From contig JAKAZF010000046.1 in the NCBI GenBank assembly GCA_021826605.1, positions 1 to 10,244 of the forward strand: DNA of 10,244 bases. Direction: 5' to 3'. The first letter of the stretch is position 1; each line of letters opens with the position of its first letter. This DNA comes from Planctomycetota bacterium. Lineage in GTDB: Bacteria; Planctomycetota; Phycisphaerae; WQYP01. A program made the position numbers and the translations under genes. Below are positions 1 through 7,703 of this stretch, in pieces. The notes below the pieces were generated by a model that was given only the letters and a program-made list of their open reading frames with translations, did no database searches and was not told the origin of the DNA.

Positions 1-675
1 ACCCATGGCCAAAATGCCGTAAACGGTGTGTCGCAAACGCGTTTTGGAGCGATCACGGAAGGTTGCAAGATCGGGGATCATGCCGACATACCAGAACAGC
101 AGCGATACGTTGGTATAGGTAAAAACCGCAATGGCATCCCACAGCAGCGGGCTGTAAAAATTGGGCCACGCGCCCATGACATTGGGCACCGGTGCCATCC
201 AATAGGCGAACCAGGGCCGACCGACGTGAATGCCGGGAAACAATCCCGCGCACACGACGGCAAACACGGTCGTAGCTTCCGCAAAGCGGTTGATGCCGGT
301 ACGCCATTTTTGTCGGAACAAGAGCAAGATGGCGGAAATAAATGTTCCGGCGTGGGCCAGGCCCACCCAGAACACAAAGTTAATAATCGGAAAACCCCAG
401 AACACCGGTGAATTGTTGCCCCATACACCCACGCCGGTGAAGATGGCATAGGCAATCATCACGCCCAGCACGCCCACCAGGGAGGTGGAAATCGCAAAGG
501 CCACATACCAGGCCATGGGCGCGCGCGGGGCTTCAGCGACGCGGCAAATTTTCCGCGTAACTTCATGGAACGTGGCTTCACCAAGCACCAACGGTGCCTG
601 ACTTACGCCATCATCAAGCGTATTGTCGAAATCACCGGTCATGCCGGGAACCTGGGTTGTTGTCACCGATGCCAT
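1..675 (-). CDS. actC: ActC, NrfD-like quinol-oxidising membrane subunit of alternative complex III (partial, N-terminal 225 residues)
   Basis: I translated this by hand from the minus strand; the frame stays open to the window edge, so the C-terminal half is missing. ActC is the integral membrane NrfD/PsrC-type subunit where menaquinol is oxidised, passing electrons to the ActB Fe-S clusters. After a soluble N-terminus of about 50 residues, hydrophobic helices appear at roughly 56-80, 93-120, 132-150 and 176-200. Conserved-looking stretches are [20 protein letters not shown] (100-119) and [12 protein letters not shown] (148-159), typical of this family. The ATG at 673-675 is the first in frame after an in-frame TGA at 691-693, with a GGA at a plausible ribosome-binding distance. 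The gap from actB is 71 bases, so it is co-transcribed. Family members are usually about 450-500 residues. The subunit name rests on sequence look plus the actA-actB context. Confidence 0.93.
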   Translation of the reverse strand, partial: MASVTTTQVPGMTGDFDNTLDDGVSQAPLVLGEATFHEVTRKICRVAEAPRAPMAWYVAFAISTSLVGVLGVMIAYAIFTGVGVWGNNSPVFWGFPIINFVFWVGLAHAGTFISAILLLFRQKWRTGINRFAEATTVFAVVCAGLFPGIHVGRPWFAYWMAPVPNVMGAWPNFYSPLLWDAIAVFTYTNVSLLFWYVGMIPDLATFRDRSKTRLRHTVYGILAMG

Positions 676-746
676 GAATTCATTTCCAAATCATCATAAT
701 GCTCAATCCAAATCAGGCAGGCCGAAAACCATTTCCGGCGGCCCGG

Positions 747-3700
747 TTACATCAACCCTTTGGGCGAAAGCGGTTCTTCCGGTAATGCCGGGTTGGGGTT
801 CCAAACCTTGGGCAAATAGCGCGTCCGCGGTTTGGTATACAATTCCTTGTCGAGTATGCCGTACATCCGATTCTGCTTCATGAGTTTTGCCACGCGGCTA
901 TTTTTATCACGGATGTCCCCGAATACCAGCGCCTGCGATGGGCACGCCTGGGCACAGGCCGGCGTAATTTCGCCGTCCCGGATTCGACGATTCTGCCGTT
1001 CCGCCACGACCCGCACGGTTTCAATGCGCTGCACACAATAGGTGCATTTTTCCATGACCCCGCGGACGCGAATGGACACCTGCGGATTTTTCTGCAGGGC
1101 AATCAAGGGATTCATTTCAGAACGCAGGAGATTGGGCGTATAAAGATTATTGAGTGTCCCGCTGTTGAAATCAAAGAAGTTAAAGCGCCGGACTTTATAG
1201 GGGCAGTTATTGGCACAGTACCGTGTGCCGATGCAGCGGTTGTAGGTCATCATGTTCAAGCCATCGGCGCTGTGGTTGGTGGCCCCTACCGGGCAGACCG
1301 CCTCACACGGGGCATTTTCGCACTGCATACACAAAATCGGCTCATGAACCGCCTGCGGATTTTCTGATTCCGGCCCACGGAAATAGCGGTCAATACGCAG
1401 CCATTGCATTTCCCGGCCTTTGAGCACCTGCTCTTTGCCGACAATGGGAATGTTGTTTTCCGCCTGACAGGCAATCACGCAGCTTGAACAGCCGACGCAT
1501 GTTGTGAGATCCACCGCCATGCCCCATTGGTAGCCGGTGTCGTAATGGTGTTCCTCCCAGAGGGAAACTGCGGTTGATTTTTTGTGCCCCATACCAGGGT
1601 CTTTCTGGAATTGGGCAAAGGTGCCCTGATGGATAAGATCCGGCACACGGGCGGCGATAGCGCGTTCCCCGATGGTGCTGATAACAAAGTGATCCTGCGT
1701 GGTGGCCAGTTGATACGGCGTTTGCGTCACTTCCATGGCGACACCTGAAAGCATGGCCATCGCGTTGCTTGTGCGCAAAACCCCGGCATTAAATCCGGCA
1801 CCGTTGCCAACGTTGCCACTATGTGTGCGGCCATAGCCCAGGGGGATGGAAATGGAATTTTCCGGTTGGCCGGGCATCATATAAGTGGCGATGTCCAATT
1901 CGCGGCCGCCGACTTTCAGGCGGATGATCTGACTTTCATGGCGGTTTAACCCCATGGCCACGCCCGTTTTGGGATTAATCAGTGCGGCGTTGTCCCAGGT
2001 CAGTCGCGTCATGGGATCAGAGAGTTCCTGCAACCAGCCATTGTTGGCGAAGCGCCCGTCAAACACTTTGGAATCCGTACGGAAGACGACTTCCAGATGC
2101 TGATGGTCCAATTTCACCTGGGCATTTTTTGCGATTAATTGGGCCAGAGCGGCATTGAGATTTCCTGCGGAAAAGCTCCCATGCAGCGGCTGCCAGGCGG
2201 TTTTTTCAACCGTGCCGTCAAAGAGGGCTTTTTTCCAGCGCCAATCCGTGGATTTGATGGCCAATGTTCGCTGGACAATATCGTAGGCTTTTTGCAGCGG
2301 GTCTTGAATAACCAGTGCCATCACTTCCACCGCGCTGCGTCCGCCGAAAATCGGCTGAATCAGCGGCTGGACAATGCTTACCGACATATCAAAGGTTCGG
2401 GCATCGCCCCAATTTTCCAGATAATGGCTTTCCGGCAAATGCCAGGTGCAGAGTTCCGACGTTTCATCCACATAATCCGCCAGGTGCACGGTTAATGGTA
2501 CAGTCGCCAGCAACTTGGCGAAATCAATATCAGCCGGTGCGTTATACACGGGATTTCCGCCCAGGATCACCAACGCCGAAATTTCTTTTTTCTTGATCGC
2601 CGCGGCCAGAGCTTCCATGGAGGCCAGGTGCGTGGGGCGGTCGGGGTTCATCACCGGGTAATACGTGACGGTGCGGCCGGTGTTGCCCAGGGCATCATTG
2701 ATGCCGGCGATGAGGCCATGGAGTTCTGGCGGTTGATTGGCACCGGCCACCAGCACCGAGCGGCCCTTATTGGCCAGCAAATCAGCGGCCATCACTTCCA
2801 GCGTTTTGTCACCCGCGCCAATATTCACATTGCCCGGCGTGGGGATTTCCACGCCCAGAACCAGTCCCTGTTTTTTAAGTTCAGCCGCCAGCAAACAGGC
2901 TACCGCGGGAACATCTTTGGCGGGAACAGGAATGCGATGCCGGGCATTTTCCGCCATGGAACCGGTCATAGTGAACGTGGATTCCACCACATAAAGCCGA
3001 TTCATGGATGTGGCGTTTTGACCGTTTTCCGGATTGGTTAATTGTCGGCCCCTGGCAAAGTCCCGCGCGAATTTTACCGCCAGCGGATCGCCGACGAAAA
3101 AGTCCTGATCAAATGAAACAATTACCTGCGCTGCCGAAAGATCGGGAACCGCTCGGGCGGCTTGGGCAAATACCATGCGCAGACCTTCACGGGCGGCGTC
3201 ATCGGAGATCGACTCATATTCAAACCATTGGGCCGCAGGCAGGGCATGAGCCATGCGTCTGTGCATATCCGCCAAGCTCGGCGATGCGGAACTGCCGGAA
3301 AGTACCGCCAGACCTTTGCCGCCGGTTTTTTTGAAAGCGGCTAATTGTTCATTCCAGAAGGCTTCGAAGGTGGCCCAGTTGGAATCCGCCGCTTTGCCTT
3401 GCGCATTGCGTTGCATGACGGAGCGGCTGCGATCGGGATCATAGACGTTCAGTACGCTGGCCTGGCCGTAGGCATCGCTGCCGCCGCGGTTGAGCACATG
3501 CTTGGGATTACCATCCACTTTTATGGGGCGGCCATCCACGCTGGTAACCAACATGCCCTGGGCCACGCCGCCAAGTTCCATGGCGGTAGAGTATTGTACG
3601 GGTGTTCCGGGGTCGCGATTGGCGGGGCGATGGGCATACGGGGCCAGCGTTTCCATGGGCCAGCGGCAACCGGCCAGTCCGGCCAGTGCAAAAGAGGCTC

Positions 3701-3863
3701 CCATGATTTTCAGGAAGCGGCGGCGATTGGAATTCAGGAATTCCGAAGCGTTATTGGTGAATTCGCGATCCACAAATTCGCGGAATTCCGGCGTATCGGC
3801 CAGCTCATTTAAGCTGCGCCAGTATTCCTTACCGCTCAAATTATCCGTTTTCAGTGGTGGCAT
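747..3863 (-). CDS. actB: ActB, Fe-S / molybdopterin-oxidoreductase-like subunit of alternative complex III
   Basis: This 1038-residue protein is the large peripheral subunit that carries electrons from quinol (at ActC) toward the hemes of ActA. The N-terminus has a twin-arginine motif (NRRRFLKIMG, residues 46-55) followed by a hydrophobic run and a lipobox LAGC with Cys66, so export by Tat and lipid anchoring are likely. Residues about 70-770 resemble the molybdopterin oxidoreductase fold, which in ACIII is known to lack the cofactor. The C-terminal ferredoxin-like domain has four cysteine groups: 789/792/795/799, 845/848/853/857, 877/883/887 and 940/943/970/974. That is fifteen cysteines, with Thr880 where a sixteenth would sit, which fits three [4Fe-4S] plus one [3Fe-4S] as known for ACIII. 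The start overlaps the end of actA by 13 bases with only a weak Shine-Dalgarno, suggesting translational coupling. The N-terminal extension before the twin arginines (46 residues) is usual for the Tat-variant form of this family. Confidence 0.96.
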   Translation of the reverse strand: MPPLKTDNLSGKEYWRSLNELADTPEFREFVDREFTNNASEFLNSNRRRFLKIMGASFALAGLAGCRWPMETLAPYAHRPANRDPGTPVQYSTAMELGGVAQGMLVTSVDGRPIKVDGNPKHVLNRGGSDAYGQASVLNVYDPDRSRSVMQRNAQGKAADSNWATFEAFWNEQLAAFKKTGGKGLAVLSGSSASPSLADMHRRMAHALPAAQWFEYESISDDAAREGLRMVFAQAARAVPDLSAAQVIVSFDQDFFVGDPLAVKFARDFARGRQLTNPENGQNATSMNRLYVVESTFTMTGSMAENARHRIPVPAKDVPAVACLLAAELKKQGLVLGVEIPTPGNVNIGAGDKTLEVMAADLLANKGRSVLVAGANQPPELHGLIAGINDALGNTGRTVTYYPVMNPDRPTHLASMEALAAAIKKKEISALVILGGNPVYNAPADIDFAKLLATVPLTVHLADYVDETSELCTWHLPESHYLENWGDARTFDMSVSIVQPLIQPIFGGRSAVEVMALVIQDPLQKAYDIVQRTLAIKSTDWRWKKALFDGTVEKTAWQPLHGSFSAGNLNAALAQLIAKNAQVKLDHQHLEVVFRTDSKVFDGRFANNGWLQELSDPMTRLTWDNAALINPKTGVAMGLNRHESQIIRLKVGGRELDIATYMMPGQPENSISIPLGYGRTHSGNVGNGAGFNAGVLRTSNAMAMLSGVAMEVTQTPYQLATTQDHFVISTIGERAIAARVPDLIHQGTFAQFQKDPGMGHKKSTAVSLWEEHHYDTGYQWGMAVDLTTCVGCSSCVIACQAENNIPIVGKEQVLKGREMQWLRIDRYFRGPESENPQAVHEPILCMQCENAPCEAVCPVGATNHSADGLNMMTYNRCIGTRYCANNCPYKVRRFNFFDFNSGTLNNLYTPNLLRSEMNPLIALQKNPQVSIRVRGVMEKCTYCVQRIETVRVVAERQNRRIRDGEITPACAQACPSQALVFGDIRDKNSRVAKLMKQNRMYGILDKELYTKPRTRYLPKVWNPNPALPEEPLSPKGLM

Positions 3864-4579
3864 GTCTCACAATCCGTCAAAAGCTTGGTGCTGGGAATAT
3901 GGTAACGCTTCATAAGATACCGGCCTAAATTTTTGGGGAGCGTAGCCACGGTCAAGCCCAGGTCGCCGGCCAGTTTTACCTTGTTTTTTCCAGTCCAGTT
4001 CAGGTTGGTCACTTCACTGCGCGGCCGCAGGTTCGGGCCGGGATTTTCATGGCAGCTAAGGCACCAGTCCATGCTCAGGGGCTTGGCCTGAAAAACCCGT
4101 GTCATGTGATTGACCTGCCCATGGCACACCAGGCAACTGATGCCCGCGTTGACATGAGCGGCGTGGTTAAAATAGACGTAATCAGGCAGTTCATTTACCT
4201 GCTTCCATGGAATCGGCATACCCGCCATTTTGGGATTTCCCGTGCCGTAGCTGTTTCTAAGCCATTGAAGCTTGGCGCTGTTGGCGGCTATTTGGGTGTG
4301 GCAATTCATGCAGGTTTGGGTCGGCGGAATGGCGGCAAATGCGGCCCGTTTAACATCGGAGTGGCAGTATTCACAGTTAATGCCGAGCTTGCCGGCATGG
4401 AAAGCGTGGCTAAAGGGGACGGGCTGAATAGGTTGGTAGCCGACGTTAAGGGTTCGAGCACTCCAGCCAAACCAGATGATCGCAACGAGATAAACCGGCA
4501 CGATGGCACCGACCGCCAAAGTCACCAGGACTGCGGTATTCGACCACTTGGGGAAGACGAAGAACGGTTTTTCACTCAT
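3851..4579 (-). CDS. actA: ActA, membrane-anchored pentaheme cytochrome c of alternative complex III
   Basis: ActA is the multiheme c-type cytochrome that takes electrons from the ActB Fe-S clusters and hands them to the monoheme subunit or a downstream acceptor on the outer face of the cytoplasmic membrane. The frame can start at 4630 (259 residues), but I prefer the ATG at 4577-4579 (242 residues, MSEKPFFVFPKW): it puts the single membrane helix (TAVLVTLAVGAIVPVYLVAI, residues 15-34 from this start) near the N-terminus as in the family, and an AGGA lies about 14 bases upstream; the 4630 ATG has no Shine-Dalgarno. Five CxxCH heme sites are visible: CEYCH, CMNCH, CLVCH, CLSCH and CETCH, the last being the final residues before the stop. 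Other histidines (for example in FSHAFHAGK and FNHAAHVNAG) are candidate distal ligands. First gene of the act operon, overlapping actB. Confidence 0.94.
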   Translation of the reverse strand: MSEKPFFVFPKWSNTAVLVTLAVGAIVPVYLVAIIWFGWSARTLNVGYQPIQPVPFSHAFHAGKLGINCEYCHSDVKRAAFAAIPPTQTCMNCHTQIAANSAKLQWLRNSYGTGNPKMAGMPIPWKQVNELPDYVYFNHAAHVNAGISCLVCHGQVNHMTRVFQAKPLSMDWCLSCHENPGPNLRPRSEVTNLNWTGKNKVKLAGDLGLTVATLPKNLGRYLMKRYHIPSTKLLTDCETCHH

Positions 4580-4728
4580 GGTTCGCGTCGCATTCCTGTT
4601 TGGGCAACACTCTTCACCAGACCCTGTCATTCAGAGCTGATAAAGCGCTGCGTTTTCGGCCTTGTCCCTTCAACCCTTCCAACATCTTCCGTAAAAGACT
4701 GTGAAAGATTGCACAAAGTCTACCCAAG

Positions 4729-4757
4729 ATAGTAATGCTGCGCTTTTCTTCCGTCAA
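4729..4757 (-). promoter_or_regulatory. Predicted sigma70-type promoter of the act operon
   Basis: On the minus strand a -35 box TTGACG (4757-4752) is followed by exactly 17 bases and a -10 box TACTAT (4734-4729). Transcription would begin near 4722, giving a leader of about 140 bases before the preferred actA start at 4579. The site lies beyond the stop of the upstream small reading frame, so the act genes can be transcribed independently of it and of dinG. No operator is obvious. The leader (4580-4722) contains no gene or clear hairpin that I can support. The call rests on box match and spacing only. Confidence 0.6.
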
Positions 4758-4777
4758 TACACGCGCCTCGGAATTTG

Positions 4778-5035
4778 TTATACCGACGTGGAGTTGCCCC
4801 CTCCTCCACCGCCTTCGCCGAAATAGGGGTCACCCCCAAAAAAGGTTCCAGGTACCTTTTTTTGTGCGGCCGATAGCAACCAATTACCGACGTCGGGCGG
4901 AAAAAGGTACCTGACACCTTTGTTTCGGTCCTGTGGCGTTGACGTACAGCATATTCCCATAAAAGCCGAAACGGCTAAACCTGCGGTACGCATGCGCGTT
5001 AAATTCCTCACGCGGTTAAGGACTTTTACAGCCAT
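4778..5035 (-). CDS. Possible small exported or lipoprotein-like protein, probably altered by a repeat insertion
   Basis: An 85-residue frame starts at the ATG 5033-5035, preceded by GAGGAG and a 5-base spacer, the best ribosome binding site on the minus strand of this window. The N-terminus is basic (MAVKVLNRVRNLTRMR) followed by a short hydrophobic stretch ending FMGICC, which could be a signal peptide with a poor lipobox. Residues about 39-65 are simply the translation of the inverted repeat at 4841-4921 (KGVRYLF and KKVPGTFF at its two ends). The tail is glycine-rich, with six glycines in a row, and ends NSTSV. I do not recognise a family. Either this is a real small gene whose middle is a repeat, or a gene remnant still translated. 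The strong ribosome binding site argues for translation of at least the first part. Confidence 0.35.
   Translation of the reverse strand: MAVKVLNRVRNLTRMRTAGLAVSAFMGICCTSTPQDRNKGVRYLFPPDVGNWLLSAAQKKVPGTFFGGDPYFGEGGGGGGNSTSV
4841..4921. repeat. REP-like inverted repeat with GGTACC-cored arms
   Basis: Two arms in inverted orientation, 4841-4861 and 4901-4921, match over 21 positions with two mismatches: 13 consecutive pairs (4849-4861 with 4901-4913) and 6 more (4841-4846 with 4916-4921). Each arm holds the KpnI hexamer GGTACC beside an A- or T-run, and one arm reads AAAGGTGTCAGGTACCTTTT. The 39-base centre (4862-4900) is GC-rich and not itself strongly self-complementary. From memory, GGTGTCAGGTACC-type units recur in intergenic regions of many bacteria and are linked to REP-associated tyrosine transposases; that link is unverified here. 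Only one copy is in the window. A stable hairpin in either transcript is expected, so it might also act as a transcription or mRNA-end signal between dinG and the act genes. Confidence 0.7.
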
Positions 5036-5040
5036 CTTTT

Positions 5041-5046
5041 CTCCTC
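5041..5046 (-). promoter_or_regulatory. Strong ribosome binding site of the small reading frame
   Basis: GAGGAG on the minus strand, five bases (AAAAG) before the ATG at 5035. It decides the start of the 85-residue frame: a longer in-frame ATG at 5080 would place this site inside the coding region and has no comparable site of its own. Confidence 0.5.
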
Positions 5047-5160
5047 GAAGGAAGGCCGCCCCGCCAGCAGCGCGGCGCAAAAGAAATTAATTCTGCCTAC
5101 GCCTAAATCTGAATGAGCCTTGATCATAACTCCGGCGGCGCAGGTCAAAGTTGTTAGCTC

Positions 5161-5196
5161 TGTTTCAGGTTGGACGCGCGCCGCCCCCTGAAAACA
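5161..5196 (-). terminator. Hairpin downstream of dinG, weak terminator candidate
   Basis: The arms 5161-5169 and 5187-5196 pair over 9 bases with one bulge (TTTCAGG against CCTGAAA forming the perfect core) around a 17-base GC-rich loop. It begins about 30 bases past the dinG stop. There is no T-run after it on the minus strand, so a classical intrinsic terminator is not supported. The rest of 5047-5227 shows nothing I can name. Confidence 0.25.
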
Positions 5197-5227
5197 ACAC
5201 TCGGCACGCGTCGCGTCGATGTACCCT

Positions 5228-7381
5228 TCAAACGCGGACGACGCGGCAGGGGGGGAGGGATTCGAGAAAGGAGCGGCCGTAGCTGCGGGTGACAATGCGT
5301 TTGTCCAGCACCACCACAATGCCTTTGTCCTGCCGCGTGCGGATCAGGCGGCCAAAGCCCTGGCGAAATTTTATCACGGCCTCAGGAATTGAATATTCCT
5401 TGAAGGGGTGGCCCCCCGCGCTTTTAATGGATTCAATCCGGGCTTCTACAATGGGCTTATCCGGTACGGAAAAAGGTAAGCGCGTAATAATGACATTGGA
5501 CAAGGCCTCACCCGGCACATCCACGCCCTGCCAGAATGAATCCGTGCCTAATAATACGCTGTGATCTTCAGCCTTGAATTGTGCTAAAAGTTGCCCGCGC
5601 GTCAGTTCCCCGCCATGGACCAGCATCGGATAACCCAATGCGGATAATTGCGGTGCCAGAATTTTGGAGGCTTTTCCCAGCGTCGCGTAACTGGTAAATA
5701 AAATAAATGCCCGCCCCTGACTTTCCCTTATGTAGTGCATCGCGCGTTCCATGGCGGCATGGAGAAAGGCGGGTTCTTCCGGGTCCGGAAGGTTGCCTTC
5801 CAGATACAGCGTGACCTGATTGGGATAATCAAACGGCGAACCGAGTTGTACTTCCTTGCCGGTATCCAAGCCGATCCGCTTGCGAAAAAATGCGAACGGC
5901 GAATTTGTTCGATGATCGGATTTCAAGCCTTTTGACGCCGGCTTTTCCACGCTGCCCGCGTCGGGGTTGGATTTGTCATCCCCATGCTTTGCCTTGCCAT
6001 GCTCCCCCCGACCCACTGCCAATGTCGCACTGGTGAGTATGACTGACTTAATCTGATCGGAATTAAACAAATTGGCGTTCAGGTGGGCCGCCACATCCAC
6101 GGGGCTGGAATTCAACGCGATTTTCCGAAATGTTTTGCCGGTCTCCTCAATCCAGTAAACGGAATTAGGTTGCTCCTGCTCTAAAAGCGCCTTAACGGAG
6201 ACGGACATCGCATGGCAACGACTGGCCAAACTGGTAAGCTCAAAAATATCGCGTTCAATTTGCTGCTGTTTACCGCCGGACGGTGTGCCTTCCGTCGGGT
6301 TATCAGTAACTTCCCCGAAGTCGATGGTGCTCTGCCGGGTCAATTCATGGAGAATAACGCGCAGGGATTTCTCAAGAGAATCAAGCGAGGCCGACAGCTT
6401 GTTTTCCACAATGTCCTTATCACGGATGCGGCCGTTGGAGGGAGCTTTTTCTTTTCTCCAATGCGCCAGGCTTTCAAAAAACTTTTCCGCTTCCGCACGC
6501 GCGGCGTCCACCGCCATCTTCGCGGGAAACGCCAGTTTGTCCTGAAGGGACATCAGAAAGCCGCGATCCTGTCGAGCGCTTAAAAGATTTCCCAGCAGAT
6601 ATTCCACCTGGGATTCAGATACTTTAAGCCCCAGATGATCTGCCGCGACCGATTCAATGGTATGGGCCTCATCCAATATGACCAGATCATATTTCGGTAA
6701 AATGCCCGATCCTACACGGCGCAAAGCCAGGTCAGCGAAAAACATGGCGTGGTTGCAAATGAGAATCTGGCCATGTTGAATTCTCCGCCGGCTGGCCTGA
6801 TAAAAGCAGTTGTCATAATATTTACAGCGCCGTCCCATGCAGTTGCCGTGTTCCGCCGCCACCTTATCCCAGGTTTGCCACAAGGGTTGCCGGGGCAGGG
6901 AGGAAAGCGAGCCATCGGTTGTGGTTTCACTCCAGCGTTGAATCATTTCCAGATCATCGCGCTGGCGCATGTCCGGAAACAGCACTTCCATCTTGGTTAA
7001 GGATTGCTCCAGGCGGCGTTGGCAAAGATAATTGCTCCGGCCTTTACACAGCACCGCCGAAAATTCCTGCCCGCCGACGGCCCGTAAAAAAGGAATGTCT
7101 TTTTCTATTAACTGTTCCTGGAGGCTGATGGTATGCGTGGAAATAACGACCCGGCGGTTATGTTCCACCACTTGCCGGATCGCCGGGATCAGGTAGGCGA
7201 AGGACTTTCCCACACCCGTGCCGGCTTCCACCACCAGATGGTGGTTGTTCTCAAAGGCGGCATCGACGGAAGCGGCCATTTCGACCTGTTCCGGGCGGAG
7301 TTCAAAGTTCTTAAGGCGGCGGGCCACTGGGCCGTCCGGGGATAGAAAATGGCGGGCATCGGTTTGCATTTTATCCAGCAT
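5228..7381 (-). CDS. dinG: DinG/XPD-family ATP-dependent Fe-S DNA helicase
   Basis: This 717-residue protein is a superfamily 2 helicase that would unwind DNA 5' to 3', including forked, D-loop or R-loop structures, in repair and replication-conflict resolution. Motifs in order: Walker A AGTGVGKS (53-60); motif Ia [10 protein letters not shown] (81-90); Fe-S cluster cysteines C120, C181, C186 and C192; DEAH box (237-240); LTSATL motif III (449-454); helicase domain 2 with [10 protein letters not shown] (559-568), [13 protein letters not shown] (612-624) and the arginine-finger motif QGFGRLIRT (674-682). There is no N-terminal exonuclease domain, as in E. coli DinG and unlike Bacillus DinG. 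A hydrophilic segment at about 457-497, right after motif III, looks like a lineage-specific insert. The start at 7381 has no good Shine-Dalgarno; the ATG at 7369 (residue 5) is an alternative. The gene is divergent from the HEAT-protein gene. No SOS box was recognised, and the promoter was not identified. Confidence 0.93.
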   Translation of the reverse strand: MLDKMQTDARHFLSPDGPVARRLKNFELRPEQVEMAASVDAAFENNHHLVVEAGTGVGKSFAYLIPAIRQVVEHNRRVVISTHTISLQEQLIEKDIPFLRAVGGQEFSAVLCKGRSNYLCQRRLEQSLTKMEVLFPDMRQRDDLEMIQRWSETTTDGSLSSLPRQPLWQTWDKVAAEHGNCMGRRCKYYDNCFYQASRRRIQHGQILICNHAMFFADLALRRVGSGILPKYDLVILDEAHTIESVAADHLGLKVSESQVEYLLGNLLSARQDRGFLMSLQDKLAFPAKMAVDAARAEAEKFFESLAHWRKEKAPSNGRIRDKDIVENKLSASLDSLEKSLRVILHELTRQSTIDFGEVTDNPTEGTPSGGKQQQIERDIFELTSLASRCHAMSVSVKALLEQEQPNSVYWIEETGKTFRKIALNSSPVDVAAHLNANLFNSDQIKSVILTSATLAVGRGEHGKAKHGDDKSNPDAGSVEKPASKGLKSDHRTNSPFAFFRKRIGLDTGKEVQLGSPFDYPNQVTLYLEGNLPDPEEPAFLHAAMERAMHYIRESQGRAFILFTSYATLGKASKILAPQLSALGYPMLVHGGELTRGQLLAQFKAEDHSVLLGTDSFWQGVDVPGEALSNVIITRLPFSVPDKPIVEARIESIKSAGGHPFKEYSIPEAVIKFRQGFGRLIRTRQDKGIVVVLDKRIVTRSYGRSFLESLPPCRVVRV

Positions 7382-7462
7382 AACCGGAGTATCGACGCCG
7401 TTGAAGTTACCGCGTTGAAGACCTGAAGATTTCAGATTTCCGCTTCCCGGTCGCTTTTTTCT

Positions 7463-7490
7463 TTGACACCCTGCCCCAGTGGTCTATAAT
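7463..7490 (+). promoter_or_regulatory. Perfect-consensus sigma70 promoter for the HEAT-protein transcript
   Basis: TTGACA (7463-7468) and TATAAT (7485-7490) are both exact consensus hexamers, separated by 16 bases. Transcription should start near 7497, about 207 bases before the ATG at 7704. A fully consensus promoter is uncommon for an ordinary protein gene and predicts strong expression, or an RNA product in its own right. Confidence 0.75.
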
Positions 7491-7496
7491 CGGCAC

Positions 7497-7703
7497 TCGC
7501 CGTGGCAGGGAAGGTTCCATTTTTGGCCACGGCACCGACTGGTGCGATAGCGCCGTGGGCCGCGTGAACGGACCAATAACTCCTTCGCGTGCTTGGCCAT
7601 GGCGGTGCTGTCCAACGGATGTGACCGGGGAAGCTGTTAGGCGGAGCGGGTAAAACCGACTCTTTACATTATACTAGTACGCTGAATATATTTCGGAGGC
7701 TTT
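7497..7703 (+). promoter_or_regulatory. Structured 5' leader with four mutually pairable segments
   Basis: Between the promoter and the ATG lie about 207 bases without a convincing gene. The octamer CGCCGTGG occurs at 7498-7505 (segment 1) and again at 7551-7558 (segment 3). Segment 2, GCCACGGC at 7526-7533, pairs perfectly with 7499-7506 (8 bp), or with 7552-7558 (7 bp, enclosing an ACC-GACT-GGT hairpin). Segment 4, CCATGGCG at 7597-7604, can pair with segment 3 or segment 1 with one G-U. So 1:2 plus 3:4 and 2:3 exclude each other, the layout of an attenuator or switch. No U-run terminator follows, and I could not match a known riboswitch, 6S RNA or SRP RNA. The function is unknown; a stable long untranslated leader is also possible. 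Confidence 0.45.
7695..7699 (+). promoter_or_regulatory. Ribosome binding site of the HEAT-protein gene
   Basis: GGAGG followed by CTTT and the ATG at 7704. It supports this start over the internal ATG at 7818 (residue 39), which directly precedes the signal peptide but lacks a well-placed Shine-Dalgarno. Confidence 0.7.

Noticed and set aside
28..455. Overlapping open frames on both strands at the left end
   Set aside because: The minus-strand frame running from 675 to the edge gives a clear ActC membrane protein, which accounts for this stretch.
3345..3812. 155-codon plus-strand open frame opposite actB
   Set aside because: It lies wholly antisense to the Tat-signal and N-terminal part of ActB, shows no recognisable motif and is explained as a shadow of a GC-rich coding strand. 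The same applies to the frames at 2139-2495, 2628-3041, 4049-4732, 6212-6583, 8391-8903 and 9621-10070.
4720..4917. 65-codon minus-strand frame overlapping the small gene
   Set aside because: No ribosome binding site comparable to the overlapping frame; it begins inside the inverted repeat and runs through the predicted act promoter.
7595..7660. Possible SRP RNA or 6S RNA in the leader (ACCGGGGAAGC resembles the SRP GGAA-loop region)
   Set aside because: The flanking bases do not form the conserved SRP helix with a GGAA tetraloop, and the 5' and 3' ends do not pair as in 6S RNA.
7663..7692. A second promoter close to the HEAT gene (TTTACA / TATATT or TATACT)
   Set aside because: Transcription would begin at or within the ribosome binding site for the first pair, and TATACT lacks a -35 box at the right distance. 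The consensus promoter at 7463-7490 is much better.
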